From positions 1 through 24,766 of the forward strand of contig SFEP01000048.1 in the NCBI GenBank assembly GCA_004557185.1: a stretch of DNA of 24,766 nt. The letters are read 5' to 3'. Shown here piece after piece: positions 23,420-24,766 of the stretch. Below the pieces are notes generated by a model. The model ran no database searches. It was not told the DNA's origin and worked only from the letters and a program-made list of their open reading frames with translations. This DNA is from Bacteroidales bacterium. GTDB lineage: Bacteria; Bacteroidota; Bacteroidia; Bacteroidales; Bacteroidaceae. How positions within the stretch are numbered: position 1 is the first letter of the stretch; each line of letters starts with the position of its first letter. The translations under genes and the position numbers were made by a program.

Positions 23420-23451
23420 CTTGGCACTTCGTACGCGTTGCTGTACTTTTG
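23420..23451 (+). promoter_or_regulatory. Promoter of mltG
   Basis: CTTG (23420-23423) is followed after 20 bases by TACTTTTG (23444-23451), an exact TAnnTTTG box. The start codon at 23552 lies about 95 bases downstream of the predicted transcript start. Confidence 0.65.
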
Positions 23452-23551
23452 CCCCATCAAAAGGACGCTTAGCCACCACGAAAGCCGAGCTATATGGATG
23501 CTGTGGCCTGCTTGCCCTACCCTATCCGTTTCTATCTAAAACCATTGCTTT

Positions 23552-24568
23552 ATGAAAAAGTCAAAACAACGTCTGCTTGTTATACTCTCTCTCCTGCTTT
23601 CGGCACTCATAGTAGCCTATTGGTTCTTTGCCAGTTTCAGTACACGTCATGAGTCTACCTACGTGTATGTTGACAGCGATGATACGGCTGACTCCGTGTA
23701 TGCCAAACTGGAAGCTACGGCGCAACCTCACACCATGGCTGGCGTCAAACTTAGTGGCATGGTGTTGGGCTATGGCAAACATGTGCGCCCTGGCCGCTAC
23801 GAGGTGAGCCCATCCATCAGTTCTCTGCAGTTGATGCGCCATTTGCGTAACGGCCGTCAGACACCTGTGCGCCTGGTTATTCCCATTGTGCACACCATGC
23901 CTGCGCTGGCCGAGCGTCTGTCGCATTTGCTGCAAGCAGACTCAGCCTCGCTTGCCGCCGCCTTTACCGACAGCACGCTACTCGCCGCGCACGGCGCTAC
24001 CGTAGCCACCGCTCCCTGCCTGTTCCTGCCGAACACCTACGAAGTGTATTGGACCATATCACCCGAACAATTGCTCAACCGCATGCAACGTGAGCGCGAC
24101 GCCTACTGGACAGCAGAGCGCAAGCAATTGGCACAGAAAGCAGGTCTCACGCCCGACGAGGTAGTGACGCTGGCCTCGATTGTAGAACAGGAAACAGCGA
24201 ACAATGCAGAACGCCCCAAAGTAGCCGGCATGTACCTTAACCGCCTGCGTAAAGGTATGAAACTGCAGGCCGACCCCACGGTGAAATTTGCCTTGCAGAA
24301 TTTCGCCCTGCGTCGCATCATGCACCAGCACCTCACTGCCAACAGCCCTTACAACACCTATCGCAACGAAGGTCTGCCCCCTGGACCCATCTGCATCCCT
24401 TCACTCGCCAGCATCGAAGCCGTGCTCCACTTCACCACGCATCCTTATATATATATGTGTGCCAAGGAGGATTTCTCTGGCACACACAACTTCGCCGCCA
24501 CCTATGCCGAACACTTGCAAAACGCCAAGAAGTATAGCGAGGCACTGAACAAGAGAGGTATCAAGTAA
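23552..24568 (+). CDS. mltG: Endolytic murein transglycosylase MltG
   Basis: The 338-residue inner-membrane protein cleaves nascent peptidoglycan strands and so sets glycan chain length. It has a short cytoplasmic start, one membrane helix (about residues 8-28), a LysM-like region, and the YceG/MltG catalytic domain. Landmarks are PNTYEVYW, ASIVEQET with the catalytic Glu at 212, VAGMYLNRL, LQADPTVKFAL, SPYNTYRNEGLPPGPICIPS and a C-terminal HNFAATYAEH. Length and motif order fit the family. ATG at 23552 is followed by a lysine-rich start and the membrane helix, which supports it. It is divergent from the acyl-CoA ligase gene with its own promoter; the next gene, outside the window, has its own promoter, so mltG is probably transcribed alone. 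Confidence 0.95.
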   Translation: MKKSKQRLLVILSLLLSALIVAYWFFASFSTRHESTYVYVDSDDTADSVYAKLEATAQPHTMAGVKLSGMVLGYGKHVRPGRYEVSPSISSLQLMRHLRNGRQTPVRLVIPIVHTMPALAERLSHLLQADSASLAAAFTDSTLLAAHGATVATAPCLFLPNTYEVYWTISPEQLLNRMQRERDAYWTAERKQLAQKAGLTPDEVVTLASIVEQETANNAERPKVAGMYLNRLRKGMKLQADPTVKFALQNFALRRIMHQHLTANSPYNTYRNEGLPPGPICIPSLASIEAVLHFTTHPYIYMCAKEDFSGTHNFAATYAEHLQNAKKYSEALNKRGIK

Positions 24569-24727
24569 TTCATCGCTAAGTCAGAGGGATTATAAGGATA
24601 TCTCAACATATAGGATGCAAGGGGCAGCGGTTATTTCGCCCACCCAATAACGCAACTCTTACGATAAGTAGTCAATCCTTAACAAAGTATTAACGCGTTG
24701 TTTATCAATGTAATAAGCATCTGAAAA

Positions 24728-24759
24728 ATTGTGTATGTCAACAGGATTTTGTACTTTTG
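24728..24759 (+). promoter_or_regulatory. Promoter for a gene beyond the right edge
   Basis: ATTG (24728-24731) precedes TACTTTTG (24752-24759) by 20 bases. The same -7 octamer occurs in the mltG and acyl-CoA ligase promoters. The gene it serves is cut off by the window end. Confidence 0.6.
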
Positions 24760-24766
24760 CGTAGTA

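Larger units (their letters stand above)
23222..23551. other. Divergent promoter region between acyl-CoA ligase and mltG
   Basis: About 330 bases without a gene carry the two outward promoters given separately, a GCACAAA/TTTGTGC inverted repeat at the ligase transcript start, and a third TTTGTGC at 23377-23383 next to a T-run. Nothing else is recognised in it. Confidence 0.6.

Overview
The window looks like chromosomal DNA of a Bacteroidales bacterium, most likely a GC-rich member of the Prevotellaceae (Prevotella sensu lato). Supporting signs are -7 boxes of the Bacteroidetes type TAnnTTTG upstream of several genes, absence of clear Shine-Dalgarno sequences, a HU-HIG type DNA-binding protein, a TonB-dependent receptor with a carboxypeptidase-like N-terminal domain, and a secreted protein ending in a sorting-type tail (VYDLSGRRV...KGIYIVNGKKVLVK). 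I see no tRNA, rRNA, CRISPR array, integrase or transposase.

Layout. 1-331: AT-rich, no convincing gene, with the promoter and a hairpin ahead of a HU-like/winged-helix protein (332-961). 988-1028: bidirectional terminator, then on the minus strand a patatin/beta-barrel outer-membrane protein (1127-3433) co-transcribed with an upstream HAD phosphatase (3443-4087). 4088-4300: divergent promoter region; rightward it drives a VOC/glyoxalase-like protein and a phosphohexomutase (4301-6473) through an unusual leader hairpin with a U-tract. 6716-10491: nudC-like Nudix hydrolase, a RelA/SpoT homologue with a degenerate hydrolase domain, and a Crp/Fnr regulator, closely spaced in one direction. 10636-13041: TonB-dependent receptor. 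A second bidirectional terminator (13061-13099) separates it from cysteine synthase cysK on the minus strand. 14107-14692: about 590 bp without a gene, holding the cysK promoter and a striking array of four 22-bp palindromes inside a 100-bp inverted repeat, followed by a 21-bp repeat tract. 14693-17537 (minus): a large secreted surface protein split by a frameshift, followed by a 57-residue acidic small protein. 17998-23221 (minus): S9 prolyl oligopeptidase-type peptidase, lptB and a long-chain acyl-CoA ligase, each followed by its own hairpin terminator. 23552-24568 (plus): mltG. The right edge carries a promoter for a gene outside the window.

Most of the genes are housekeeping or envelope functions (fatty-acid activation, LPS export, peptidoglycan processing, sugar-phosphate interconversion, cysteine synthesis, the stringent response). 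The accessory-looking part is 14.2-17.9 kb: a repeat-rich gap, a small unclassified acidic peptide gene, and a visibly more AT-rich secreted protein with a frameshift at a TA-repeat/A-run. That is the stretch most worth a second look; the leader RNA at 4207-4280 is the next.
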